Positions 1 through 8,513 of a DNA stretch of 64,000 nucleotides are shown one piece after another. The stretch's first letter is position 1. The number at the start of each line of letters is the position of its first letter. The notes under the pieces are model-generated. The model had not been told where the DNA came from. It was given only the letters and a program-made list of their open reading frames with translations, and did not search any database. Source of the DNA: Purpureocillium takamizusanense (taxonomy: Eukaryota > Ascomycota > Sordariomycetes > Hypocreales > Ophiocordycipitaceae); the NCBI RefSeq assembly GCF_022605165.1, contig NC_063070.1, positions 1,240,001 to 1,304,000 on the forward strand, given 5' to 3'. The translations under genes and the position numbers were made by a program.

Positions 1-1665
1 GTGGCCGTAGGCGCGGACCTCGACGAGGCGGGCGCCGTCAAAGGCGTCGCGCGCGACCCGGGCGGAGCGCAGCGGGCAGACGGGGTCGTACGTGGTGGAC
101 AGCACGAGCAGCGGGTGGGCGGTGCGGATGCGGGTGCGGCGTTGCGGGCGGAAGGCGTGCGTGCGCGGCAGCGGCCACTGCTGGCGCGCGTGGTTGATGC
201 GGTTGTGCGAGACGGCAAAGGCGTGCGTCGCGTAAAAGGGCAGCAGTACGGCGTTGAGGGCCTCGCGCCCGCGCACGGCGCCAAAGTGCGCGGGCCCGAC
301 GCGCCCGTCGTTGAGCTCGACCAGGTCGGTGGCCTCGCCCACGGGCCGGAACGCCGGCGGCTCGCCGCGCCCGTAGGCGAGGAACGCCTCGGTCGCGTTG
401 TCGGCCGGCGTCGTCGGCGACGTCATCATGGCCGCGAGCCGGTCCGCCAGCTGCGCCCACCCGCTCGGCGCGTACATGTGCCGCCACACGCCCGACAGCC
501 ACATGGCCTTGTGGTCGAGCACGCCGTACGTGGAGGCGTTGACGTAGACGGGGAGGGGGTCGGTCCTGAGGCGCTCGAGGAAGGCCATGACCTTGGCCCG
601 GAGCGCGACGGCTGCGGGGGCAGGCCCGGATTCGAACCCGGAGTGGGGGTTGGACCCGGACCCGGACCCGGACCCGGACCCGGACCCGGACCCGGAGCCC
701 CCGCCGCTACCGCCGGCCAGCGGCGACAGCGCGCACCGGGCGCCCGCCTTGACGCACTCGTCAAAGAAGCCGTCGAGCACGCGCTGCGAGTCGGTAAAGT
801 CGGCCAGCAGCAGCGGCGCCTCGTACCACTCAAACAAATCGGCCACGCCGTCGACGATGACGCGCGCGCACCGCTCGGGGAACAGCTGCGCGTACGTCTG
901 CCCCAGCAGGCTGCCGTAGCTCAGCCCCCAGTAGACCATGTCGCGCTGGCCCACGGCGTCGAGGATCGAGTTCATGTCGGCGGCCGTCTGCGGCGTGTTG
1001 ACGTAGCGGCCGTGCTCGCCCATGGCGTCGGCGCACGCGCGCACGTAGTTTGTCGTCCAGGCGTAGCGCCGGGGGCTCTCGCGCGCCGCGTCGTCGCCGT
1101 CGTTGGGGTTGGCCATGGCCTCGCGCGTCGCCTGGTCCGGGTAGCAGCTGGCGAGCGGGCGCGACGAGTTGACCCCCCGCGGGTCAAACGACAGGATGTG
1201 GAAGCGCTCGTCGACGAGCGCGCTGAGCTCCGGCCCGTCCCCGTACATGAGCGCGAACCCGGACCCGCCGGGCCCCCCCGGGTTCATGACGAGGTTGCGC
1301 GTCGCGTTGTTGCGCCCGCGCAGCCGCACCAGCGGGATGTGGAAGCTCTTGCCGCCCTCGTTGTTGCTGCTGTTGAACTGGTCCATGGGCACGTCGATGG
1401 CGCTGCACTCGAGGCCGCGCCCGCGCACCGTCCCGCACGGCCGCCACTTGATGCGCTCGCCCGGGTACGAGAGCAGCAGGCCGCCGTCGCCGCCGCCGTC
1501 GTGCCGCTTCGCGAGGCATTGCGGCACGACGCCCGAGACGAGGTGGAACGCGAGCCAGCAGACGGCGAGGGCGACGGCGCCGGCCTGGACGAGCCTCCTC
1601 GCCGCCAGTCGAGCGGGCCATGGGGGCCGAGCGGGCCGTCGCGGGGGCTGATGCTTCTCGTCCAT
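1..1665 (-). CDS. Alpha/beta hydrolase, S33/TAP-like (tripeptidyl-aminopeptidase family), 3' end cut by window
   Basis: Open from the ATG at 1665 to base 1 (555 codons, no stop), so the C-terminus lies outside the window. A hydrophobic segment at about residues 25-47 after an Arg/Pro-rich N-terminus looks like a signal anchor, placing the enzyme on the membrane or in the secretory route. The oxyanion-loop motif NPGGPGGSG (about 128-136) and the nucleophile elbow GLSYG with Ser249 are typical of the fungal and bacterial TAP-like hydrolases; the C-terminal TAP-like domain shows TTYDPVCPL with the probable acid Asp. The last visible residue is a His that may be the catalytic one. A Gly-Ser run around residues 325-340 is encoded by a GGACCC hexamer repeat. 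Family members release peptides or cleave esters; the substrate here is not deducible. No intron is needed. The family is secure and the exact activity is not. Confidence 0.85.
   Translation of the reverse strand, partial: MDEKHQPPRRPARPPWPARLAARRLVQAGAVALAVCWLAFHLVSGVVPQCLAKRHDGGGDGGLLLSYPGERIKWRPCGTVRGRGLECSAIDVPMDQFNSSNNEGGKSFHIPLVRLRGRNNATRNLVMNPGGPGGSGFALMYGDGPELSALVDERFHILSFDPRGVNSSRPLASCYPDQATREAMANPNDGDDAARESPRRYAWTTNYVRACADAMGEHGRYVNTPQTAADMNSILDAVGQRDMVYWGLSYGSLLGQTYAQLFPERCARVIVDGVADLFEWYEAPLLLADFTDSQRVLDGFFDECVKAGARCALSPLAGGSGGGSGSGSGSGSGSGSGSNPHSGFESGPAPAAVALRAKVMAFLERLRTDPLPVYVNASTYGVLDHKAMWLSGVWRHMYAPSGWAQLADRLAAMMTSPTTPADNATEAFLAYGRGEPPAFRPVGEATDLVELNDGRVGPAHFGAVRGREALNAVLLPFYATHAFAVSHNRINHARQQWPLPRTHAFRPQRRTRIRTAHPLLVLSTTYDPVCPLRSARVARDAFDGARLVEVRAYGH
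652..696. repeat. GGACCC hexanucleotide repeat inside hydrolase gene
   Basis: About seven tandem copies of the hexamer, in frame, encode an alternating Gly-Ser run in the S33-type hydrolase. Unit length is a multiple of three, so copy-number change would alter linker length without shifting frame. Confidence 0.9.
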
Positions 1666-2280
1666 GCCGAGGCAAGACGACGTAGATGCGAGGGCGCTTG
1701 GCTGTCTAATGAATGCGATTGCGCGCTGCTGTTGTTGCCCTGGCTCTCGCAGTCTTCACTCTCCAGCCTCGAGCCGTGCCGTCGAGAATCCGAAGCCGAG
1801 CACCGGCCGCGCTCTTTATGGCACGGCAGCATCCCATCCGCAGAGGATTGCGTTGCAGAGCTGCCTGCCGCGTGTCGTTTGTTCTGCATGGATCACGACG
1901 CCCTCTGAACCGCAGCCGCAGCGGGACCGACCAAGCCTAGGCGGTACAAGCCGCGGCTCTCGTACCCGGCCTGCGCGTGAGGCTCCCCCAGGTCGATGCC
2001 AAGGGACGGCCACGTGCGCCGACCGCATTCGCTTGCAGGTCACGCATGCATGATGCGCAGGACAACAACATCACAGTCTTGGTTCTACACAATCCAGTCT
2101 TGGTTCTACTCAACATCAGTCTCGGTGCTCACATCACAGTCTTGATTGATACGCACGACGGCGCAACGCTATCATTAGAGTACTCGAGATGCTCATGTCT
2201 CGTATGCATCGTACATGCAGGCCCGGGCTGTGGAGAAGCAAATGAAAGGAAAAAAGGCTGGTGGAGAATGGAAAAAGGCC
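1666..2280. other. Intergenic region with short imperfect tandem repeat
   Basis: This lies upstream of the S33-type hydrolase and downstream of the AnmK-family gene. No ORF here resembles a protein family. About 2067-2150 holds four imperfect copies of a 20-23 bp unit built on CAGTCTTGGTTCTAC. Confidence 0.6.
2067..2150. repeat. Four imperfect copies of a ~22-bp unit (CAGTCTTGGTTCTAC core)
   Basis: Copies of the core begin near 2075, 2096, 2116 and 2137 with small substitutions (CTTGGTTCTAC, CTTGGTTCTAC, CTCGGTGCTC, CTTGATTGAT). They are less GC-rich than the flanks and lie between the 3' end of the AnmK-like gene and the hydrolase promoter. Confidence 0.6.
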
Positions 2281-3654
2281 TCACGCCTTGCCCTCAAAGA
2301 CCTTGCCGTTGACGTGGTTGACCAGCTCGCGCACCGGCTCGAGGTGGTCGCGGCCGGCGCCAAAGTCCATGCCCTTGCGCATGACGCGGCGGTAGTTGCG
2401 GCCCGGGCTCACCTTGCCGAGCACGTAGCCGCGGCGCGTCTCGACGCGGTCGGGCACGGGGATGCTGCGGCCGACAATGGCCTCCATGCCCTGCCAGGCG
2501 AACGTGATGGCCTCCTTGGCGTCGGCGGGCACGCCGGCCTCGTCGAGCATGACGATGCGCGCGTCGGGAAAGGCGCGCGCCAGGTAGTCGGTGATGTTTG
2601 GGTTCTTGGCGCCGCCGCCGCACATGAAGATCTCGGCGAGCGGGCCGTACTGCGTGGGCATGTAGCGGCGGTAGTGCTCGACGATGGCCTGGGCGGTGAT
2701 GCGGGTGATGGTGGCGACGACGTCGTCGGGCGACAGGCCGCGCTGCTCGCCGCGGGCGATGAGCTCGTGGGCCACGGTGTCGCGGAAGACCTCGCGGCCC
2801 GTCGTCTTGGGGGGGTCGCGGGCGAAGTAGGGGTGGGTGGCGAGGAACTCGTCGACCATGGCCTGGTCGACGGTGCCGGCGCGGCCCATGGCGCCGTCGC
2901 GGTCGAACTCGCGCTCGCCGCCGGTGAAGTGGCGGACGGCGGCGTCGATGAAGACGTTGCCGGGCCCCGTGTCAAAGTCGAAAAAGGCGTCGCTGAGGGC
3001 GCCGTCGGGCCCGTCGGGGGGGATGAAGCAGACGTTGGCGATGCCGCCAATGTTCTGGCAGGCGCGCAGGCGGGTGGGGTGGTGCAGGACGAGGGAGTCG
3101 AAGAAGGCGATGAGGGGCGCGCCCTGGCGGCCGGCGGCCTGGTCCGAGACGCGGAAGTCGGTGACGGTGGTGATGCCGGTGCGGGCGGCGATGAAGCAGC
3201 CCTCGGCCATGGTCAGGGCGGAGCGCACCTGGCCGGGCTCGGGCAGGCTGAGCAGCCAGATGGTCTGGCCGTGGGAGCCGATGGCGTCGATGGACGCGCG
3301 GTCGACGCCGTGCTTGGCGCAGAAGGCGTCGACGGCATCGGCAAACGTGTGGCCCAGCAGCACGTTGACCTCGGACAGCTCCTCGGGCGTCGTCGAGTTG
3401 TGCAAGATCATCTTCATGACGCGCCGCTTGATGGTCTGCTCGAGCGGCACCTCGTCGTACGCGAGCAGCTCAAAGTGCATCGGCGCCTCGGGCGACGCCT
3501 GCCGGAACCGGCACAGCGCGCAGTCGATGCCGTCCATGGAGGTGCCCGAGTTGAGGCCGAGCACCGTGAGGTCGAGCGCCGCGCCGCCGCCGGAGTCGCC
3601 GTCAGGGGGTGCCTGCGCCGCCGCGGCCGCTGGGTCGTGGTCGATGGAGCCCAT
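2281..3654 (-). CDS. anmK: Anhydro-N-acetylmuramic acid kinase family protein (AnmK-like)
   Basis: Single exon, 457 residues. The frame stays open further upstream but only from a TTG; the first ATG is at 3654 in a good context (GCCGCCATGG), so that start was chosen. A TTATAT element on this strand at 3851-3856 may be the TATA box. AnmK motifs occur in order: ATP-binding NSGTSMDG (36-42), SHGQT (127-131), [17 protein letters not shown] (165-181) with Asp171 at the catalytic-base position, NIGGIAN (201-207) and DFDTGPGN (226-233). Bacterial AnmK (about 370 aa) hydrolyses and phosphorylates 1,6-anhydroMurNAc to MurNAc-6-phosphate during peptidoglycan recycling. This protein has an extra C-terminal stretch of about 60 residues. 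Fungi make no peptidoglycan, so the true substrate (perhaps scavenged bacterial sugars or another anhydrosugar) is open. No secretion signal is seen; probably cytosolic. Confidence 0.9.
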   Translation of the reverse strand: MGSIDHDPAAAAAQAPPDGDSGGGAALDLTVLGLNSGTSMDGIDCALCRFRQASPEAPMHFELLAYDEVPLEQTIKRRVMKMILHNSTTPEELSEVNVLLGHTFADAVDAFCAKHGVDRASIDAIGSHGQTIWLLSLPEPGQVRSALTMAEGCFIAARTGITTVTDFRVSDQAAGRQGAPLIAFFDSLVLHHPTRLRACQNIGGIANVCFIPPDGPDGALSDAFFDFDTGPGNVFIDAAVRHFTGGEREFDRDGAMGRAGTVDQAMVDEFLATHPYFARDPPKTTGREVFRDTVAHELIARGEQRGLSPDDVVATITRITAQAIVEHYRRYMPTQYGPLAEIFMCGGGAKNPNITDYLARAFPDARIVMLDEAGVPADAKEAITFAWQGMEAIVGRSIPVPDRVETRRGYVLGKVSPGRNYRRVMRKGMDFGAGRDHLEPVRELVNHVNGKVFEGKA

Positions 3655-4740
3655 GGCGGCGAGGGCGTCGTCGCTGCAGGGCGGTTGCTCACGCGCGAGG
3701 TGGGAGGGGATTGGTGCTCGCGCGGTCAAGGAGGTGACGAGAGGCAAGATTTGTACAAAGGCGGAGAGGCCAGAATCCTGTGTGGTGTTTTCCGCCGAGG
3801 TGCTCGCGCCAGGAAGGAGCGAAAGGAGCGAGCTACGAGCCTGGCGTCAGATATAAGGGCGAGACAAGGGGCCAAGGGCGACTCAATCCAGAGCCATTGG
3901 GATCGCCCGCGTGATCAATCAATTCCTGTGGAGGGCCCGCGGCTGTTCTCTGCGGCCAGCGTCCTTTTTTCTTGCCGTCGCAAAGGAAAAAACCCAAATG
4001 CGTTTCGTGGTTGAGCATCGTCGCCACAAAGACCGGTAGTTTCGGTCCGGCTGGCAATGGGAGGACAAGACGAAGCAGCTTGGGCATCAACGCCTAAACG
4101 CCTGAGTGGCACGGCGAACGCAGTACTGCGCTCGGGCAGGTCACGGGAGCGTGCTCGCCACTGCCACTGCCCAGACACAGAGCCAGCGACCGCTGGCGAG
4201 GCATGCACAGCAGCCGGCTAGCTGCGTGCACGGCGCTGTACGGCGCTCATTGCGCTGCCAGTAGCCTAGTATAGGCTGTAGGCTGGAGCGCTCTGCGGAC
4301 ACGTCGTGTAAGCGGCCGGTCGGGAAAACGCATAAGCGGTGCCATTGCGCGCCGCACAACTGAACCCCTTTAGCCGCCCCCAAGTCTCGGGCACTTGGCC
4401 GCTCAGCAGCGAGGCCGATTTGCTGCGGTGAGAGGACGGACTGCCACCAGTGATCTGTCGCCATGCGTTCAATCGCCATGCGGGATCGCCGCGTCCCCCC
4501 CACGGGATGCGGCACGGCAGCGGTGCCCCAGACACGTCAATCCATCGGCCGGGGACGATGTGCCACACACACACGCGGCATGCATGCTGCCAGCTGCAAC
4601 CATGCCGGGATGGGATCCAGCGGCAGTCCACATCCCGTCTTCAAGGTTGGGGGCCGACGACCAACAGCGGGTGCCACCAACGACGACGGGCGCCACCAAC
4701 AGACGTCTTGGATTTGCAGCGCACGCATCTGGTGTCGGTG

Positions 4741-4792
4741 TGCCCAGCCAGCGCCCAGCCAGTGCCCAGCCAGTGCCCAGCCAATGCCCAGC
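4741..4792. repeat. 11-bp tandem repeat (TGCCCAGCCAG), ~4.7 copies
   Basis: The 11-mer repeats nearly perfectly, with single substitutions (CGCCCAGCCAG and TGCCCAGCCAA variants), in non-coding DNA. Confidence 0.85.
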
Positions 4793-5066
4793 GCCAGTGG
4801 ACCGCGGCGCCCAGCAGCTGGCCCACCGGCGTGCCACAGCGCACGCACGGAGCGCACGCTGGGCGCCACTGAACGTTTCTGCAGGCAATTCTGCTCTGTG
4901 CATCAGCCTCTGCCCCTCCAGCTGGAAAACACCACTGTGGGCTGCAGGGCCAACGTTGGCCGTTGCGCTGCCCCGCCTGTGGTACCCCAGCGCCCAACCC
5001 ATGGCCTGGGCTAGGGTCGATGCTGGCAGATGATGCGAGATCCACCGCCCCGCGACCCCTGCTGTG

Positions 5067-5110
5067 TCTGCCCTGCGCTGCCTGCCCTGCCTGCGCTGCC
5101 TGCCCTGCAC
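5067..5110. repeat. CTGCCCTG/CGCTGC short tandem repeat
   Basis: Alternating CTGCCCTGC and CGCTGC units on the + strand in intergenic DNA. Confidence 0.6.
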
Positions 5111-6247
5111 GTCCCACATTTCACACTTGCATGATCCATGATCTCTGACCCATCATCATGCGTGAGCCGTGCCCGGGCCAGTTCGCGCCGCCCACACGGG
5201 TCTGCTCCCGTTCCCGCTCCTGCACCGGATGACTGGCTGCCTGCCTGCCCTGCTCCTGCAGACATGACAGACAGGCGGGCAGAGGTGGTCCCGCCCGTCA
5301 ACTGACTGACAGACAGACAGAGACAGACAGACCAACAAGACAAACAACGACGTCCTCATGCGGCAGCCCCCAGGCCCAACAACACACGACACGCCGCTCC
5401 CTGTCCCTCCTCCGCGGAATCTCCCGTTCCTCATCCCTCCTCACCCGCCGAGGTCGCCTCCAGCGCGCACCCTTCGAGCGAGCGACAATGCCCCGGCGCT
5501 GCCCACCGCAGCCCACCGCTGCCCACCGCACGCGCAGCCGGTCCGGCCTCGCTGCGCCAGAGTTCGTCGCCGTTCCCCACGGGCAGCGGGGAGGGAGCGG
5601 AGCGTTGGTTCCAAACATGGCCTCGGCCAGCCAGCCAGCCCTGCCAGGCCATGCCGTGTCTGCCGTACCCATTCCACACATGCCATGCCATTGCCGCCAT
5701 GCCCTGGCCTGCGCAGACGTGCAATGAATCTTGTACGTAGTTTGTAAGCATCCATGCTATACAAAAAAAAAAAGAATGTTGTATGTATGTGTGGTATATA
5801 GCTGTGTGCACGGCCGCCTCCCCTCCGCCGTGTGCAAACGACCGGCAAGACGAACGCGAGAGAGAAAAAAAAAGAGACACACACACAAGACCCTGCAGCC
5901 GCTGCTCGGCGCACTTCCGGCCGCGCAGGCCCATCTCATCGTTCGTGCCGTTCCCGCTGCCTCTGCCCAAGTGCATTTCCCGCTCCACTACCTTGTTGCA
6001 ACGGCCGCGTCCATTGGGCCGCCCGGCAGCTAACGCAGGTCAGGGTCGCAACGTGATTTATTACTGGCGTTGCCTTGGGGGTTTCCTCGCTTCGAGAGCC
6101 GTTCTATCTGGCGTCGCCTCGCCTCGTGTTTTGCCCCAGCGGTGCGACCGTCGTCCGTCCGTCCATCTACCTCTGCCGCGGCCGTCTCCCGCCGCTCTCC
6201 TCCTCCGCCTCCTCCTCCTCATCCGTCCATCTCTGTACCTCCTCATC

Positions 6248-6274
6248 GCATCGTCCGCATCGTCCGCATCGTCC
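6248..6274 (+). repeat. Perfect 9-bp repeat (GCATCGTCC)3 in the sugar-transporter 5' leader
   Basis: Three perfect copies followed by GTCGTCCGCCGCC, ending 13 nt before the ATG at 6288. Probably transcribed leader sequence. Confidence 0.8.
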
Positions 6275-6287
6275 GTCGTCCGCCGCC

Positions 6288-8207
6288 ATGGCCGGCCTCA
6301 CCATCTGGCGGCACCTGCCCGGCAGGGCGCTGCTCTTCATCATCAACCTCGTCGCCGCCACGGCGCTCATCTTTGAGGGTACGTCGACGGCGCGTTCCCC
6401 AGACCCAGACCGTTGACGCGGCCGATGCTCACGCCGCGCAGGCTACAACCAGGGCGTCTACGGCACCGTCAGCGCCACGCCCGGCTTCATCGCCATGGCC
6501 GGCATAGGCCACGACGACGTCGTCACCGACTCGACCAAGCAGGGCGGCCTCGCCGCTGCCTACTACTTTGGCGCCATGTGGGCGTGCTTTGTCGGCGGTG
6601 AGTATTCTTCCCTCCGCTCTAATGGTTCCCACGCTCGGTTTCCTCGTGCTCATCCGCCTCAGGCTGGGTCGGCGACAAAATCGGCCGCAAGCGCGGCACC
6701 CTCATCGGCACCCTCTTCGGCATCCTCGGCGCCGCCCTCCAGGCCGCGAGCCAAAACGCCAACATGTTCATCTGCGCGCGCGTCATCGCCGGCATCGGCA
6801 TCGGCTTCATGAACGCCATCATCCTGCCCTGGGTCAGCGAGCTGTCGCGCTCCCACGACCGCGGCTCCAGCTTCTCGCTCGTCTTCGTCGCAAACTACCT
6901 CGGCATCGTCATCTCGTACTGGATCAACTTTGGCATCCGCGACACGGGCTTCGAGTTTCGCTGGCGCTTCCCCCTCGGCTGGATGGTCATTCCGCTGCTC
7001 ATTGTCGACGCCGCCATTCCGTTTCTGCCCGAGTCGCCACGGTGAGTCTCCCTCCCCTCCCCACGCGCAATTCATGCGCACCTCACGTGGTCACCGTCAT
7101 GCGAACACATCTGACGGCACCAGCTGGCTCATCGCCAACGGCCGCCGCGGCGACGCCATCGACATCCTGTGCAAGCTCCGCGGCGACGTGTCGCCCGAGG
7201 ACCCGCTCGTCAAGCGCGAGGTGGACGAGATCGACGCCATGGTCGAGGCCACGCACCAGCGCCGCAACAACCTCGTCAACATCACGCTCGGCGGCCGCTA
7301 CTCGGGCAAGCTGCACCTGGGCCGGCGCGCCCTCATGGGCTTCGCGCTGCAGTGGATCCAGCAGTGGTCCGGCATCCTCGCCATCGTCGGCTGGGCCGGC
7401 GTGCTCTTCAAGCTCGCCGGCTTCGACGCCTTCAAGTCGCTCTGGCTGTCGGGCCTCGTCAACACCGTCGGCGTCCCCGGCACCGCCGCCGCCGCCCTCG
7501 TCATCGACCGCATGGGCCGCGTCAAGAGCCTCCTCACCTCCTTCATCATCCAGGCCGTCTGCCTCTTCCTCGTCGCCGCCCTCATCAAGACGAGCGAGGA
7601 CGCCGCCGCCACGGACCCGGACAAGTCGTCGCGCCTCGGCACCGCCGCCGCCTCGTTTGTCTTCATCTACACATGGTGCGTCCGAACAGCCCGTGACGCA
7701 CAACATCATGCAATGTCGTACTGACAGACTCTCAGGTTCTTCACCATGTTCAACATCATCCCCGTGTGGATCTACGGCACCGAAATCTGGCCGCAGGAGA
7801 TCCGCGCCAAGGGCTACAGCTTCACCATCTTCGGCTGGGCCACGGGCTGCGGCATGACGCAGTTCCTCATCCCCATCATGCTCGACAGGCTCGGCTACGG
7901 CACCTACCTCTTCTTCGGCGCCGTCAACTTCGTCGTCCTCCCCATCATCTGGCTCTTCTACCCCGAGGTCGCCGGTCGCTCCCTCGAGGAGGTCTCGCTG
8001 CTCTTCACCAGCGACAGCCCCCTCGTCGGCAAGAACATGGCCGAGTACCGCCGCCGCATCGACGAGGCCGGCGGGAACGTCGCCGTCGCCGCCCGCCGCC
8101 TGCTCGACGAGGTCGACGGCCGCGCCCACGCCACGGGCAGCACCGCCTCCAACGAGAGCGTGGGCAAGCGGGGGGGACACGTCGACGAGGAGCTCGTTCA
8201 CTCATGA
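6288..8207 (+). CDS. MFS sugar transporter (SP family), five exons
   Basis: Exons by splice signals and phase: 6288-6378, 6442-6597, 6663-7041, 7124-7675, 7736-8207; the joined frame gives 549 residues. The ATG lies in a strong context (CCGCCATGG). Sugar-porter signatures are visible: EGYNQGVYG in TM1, DKIGRKRG in the loop after TM2, PESPRWL closing the first half (split by intron 3), ALQWIQQWSG at TM7, a DRMGR-type loop, WPQEIRAKG after TM10 and PEVAGRSLEE after TM12. About 12 membrane segments and a hydrophilic tail are predicted, with the protein at the plasma membrane. The substrate could be a hexose, disaccharide, polyol or a less usual sugar; motifs alone do not tell. It runs convergently into the Zn2Cys6 gene (306-bp gap full of repeats) and lies on the same side of the window as the AnmK-like kinase. 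Confidence 0.92.
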
Positions 8208-8255
8208 GCAGGGTATCCGTTACGTACATCCCGCCGTTGCCTGTTGAATGGAAAA

Positions 8256-8446
8256 AGAGTGCTCTGTTTCAACGTCCGACCCCGTGATCAACTTGAAAGA
8301 GTGCTTCTTTTACCGTCCGAACCCTGTAATGTAACCAAGCATAAAAAGTGCTTTCCTTTTTTTTAAACCTTGTACAACCGTGGACCAAGGATGAAACATT
8401 GCTTCGTTTACCGTCCAACCCCGTCCAACCCGTGACCAACCGTTAA
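8256..8446. repeat. Four diverged copies of a 42-51 bp unit (AGTGCTTC...ACCGTCC...AACC)
   Basis: Copies start near 8256, 8298, 8345 and 8396. Each has an A-rich start, GTGCT or TTGCT, a T-rich run, CGTCC(G/A)ACC in copies 1, 2 and 4, then a GTG/GTA...AACC half. Divergence and length variation point to an old tandem duplication. Confidence 0.65.
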
Positions 8447-8458
8447 AAAGACCGCGCC

Positions 8459-8505
8459 GTCCAAACCACACGTCAGGCAAACCACGTCACGCAAACCACG
8501 CCGGG
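8459..8505. repeat. ~14-bp repeat (CAAACCACGTCA), three copies
   Basis: CAAACCAC-ACGTCAGG, CAAACCACGTCACG and CAAACCACGCCGGG follow each other directly just beyond the stop of the Zn2Cys6 gene. Confidence 0.65.
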
Positions 8506-8513
8506 CAACCCCC

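Larger units (their letters stand above)
3655..6287. other. Intergenic region (2.6 kb), low-complexity repeats only
   Basis: This separates the divergently transcribed AnmK-like and sugar-transporter genes. ORFs in it are short, Arg/Pro/Cys-rich and match nothing recognisable. It holds the 11-bp repeat at 4741-4792, a CTGCCCTG/CGCTGC repeat around 5067-5110, a (GACA)n tract near 5302-5333 and, just before the transporter, (GCATCGTCC)3. Confidence 0.55.
8208..8513. other. Convergent intergenic spacer carrying diverged tandem repeats
   Basis: Only 306 bp separate the stop codons of the sugar transporter and the Zn2Cys6 regulator. Most of it is the repeat array at 8256-8446 followed by a shorter repeat at 8459-8505, so both 3' ends must terminate inside or next to repeats. 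Confidence 0.7.

Noticed and set aside
624..648. A perfect tRNA B-box-like word (GGTTCGAATCC on the minus strand)
   Set aside because: It lies inside the continuous hydrolase reading frame (SNPHSGFESG region), and no A box, acceptor stem or cloverleaf can be built around it.
3655..3747. Upstream extension of the AnmK-like reading frame
   Set aside because: The extension begins at TTG, not ATG, and lacks family similarity; the ATG at 3654 has a good context.
2215..4014. 599-codon ORF on the plus strand opposite the AnmK-like gene
   Set aside because: Antisense shadow produced by GC3-biased codons; composition is Ala/Gly/Val/Arg/His-rich with no family motif, while the minus strand has all AnmK motifs.
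8256..8446. CRISPR-like spaced repeats
   Set aside because: Copies are diverged, spacing is irregular, there are no unique spacers, and the genome is eukaryotic.
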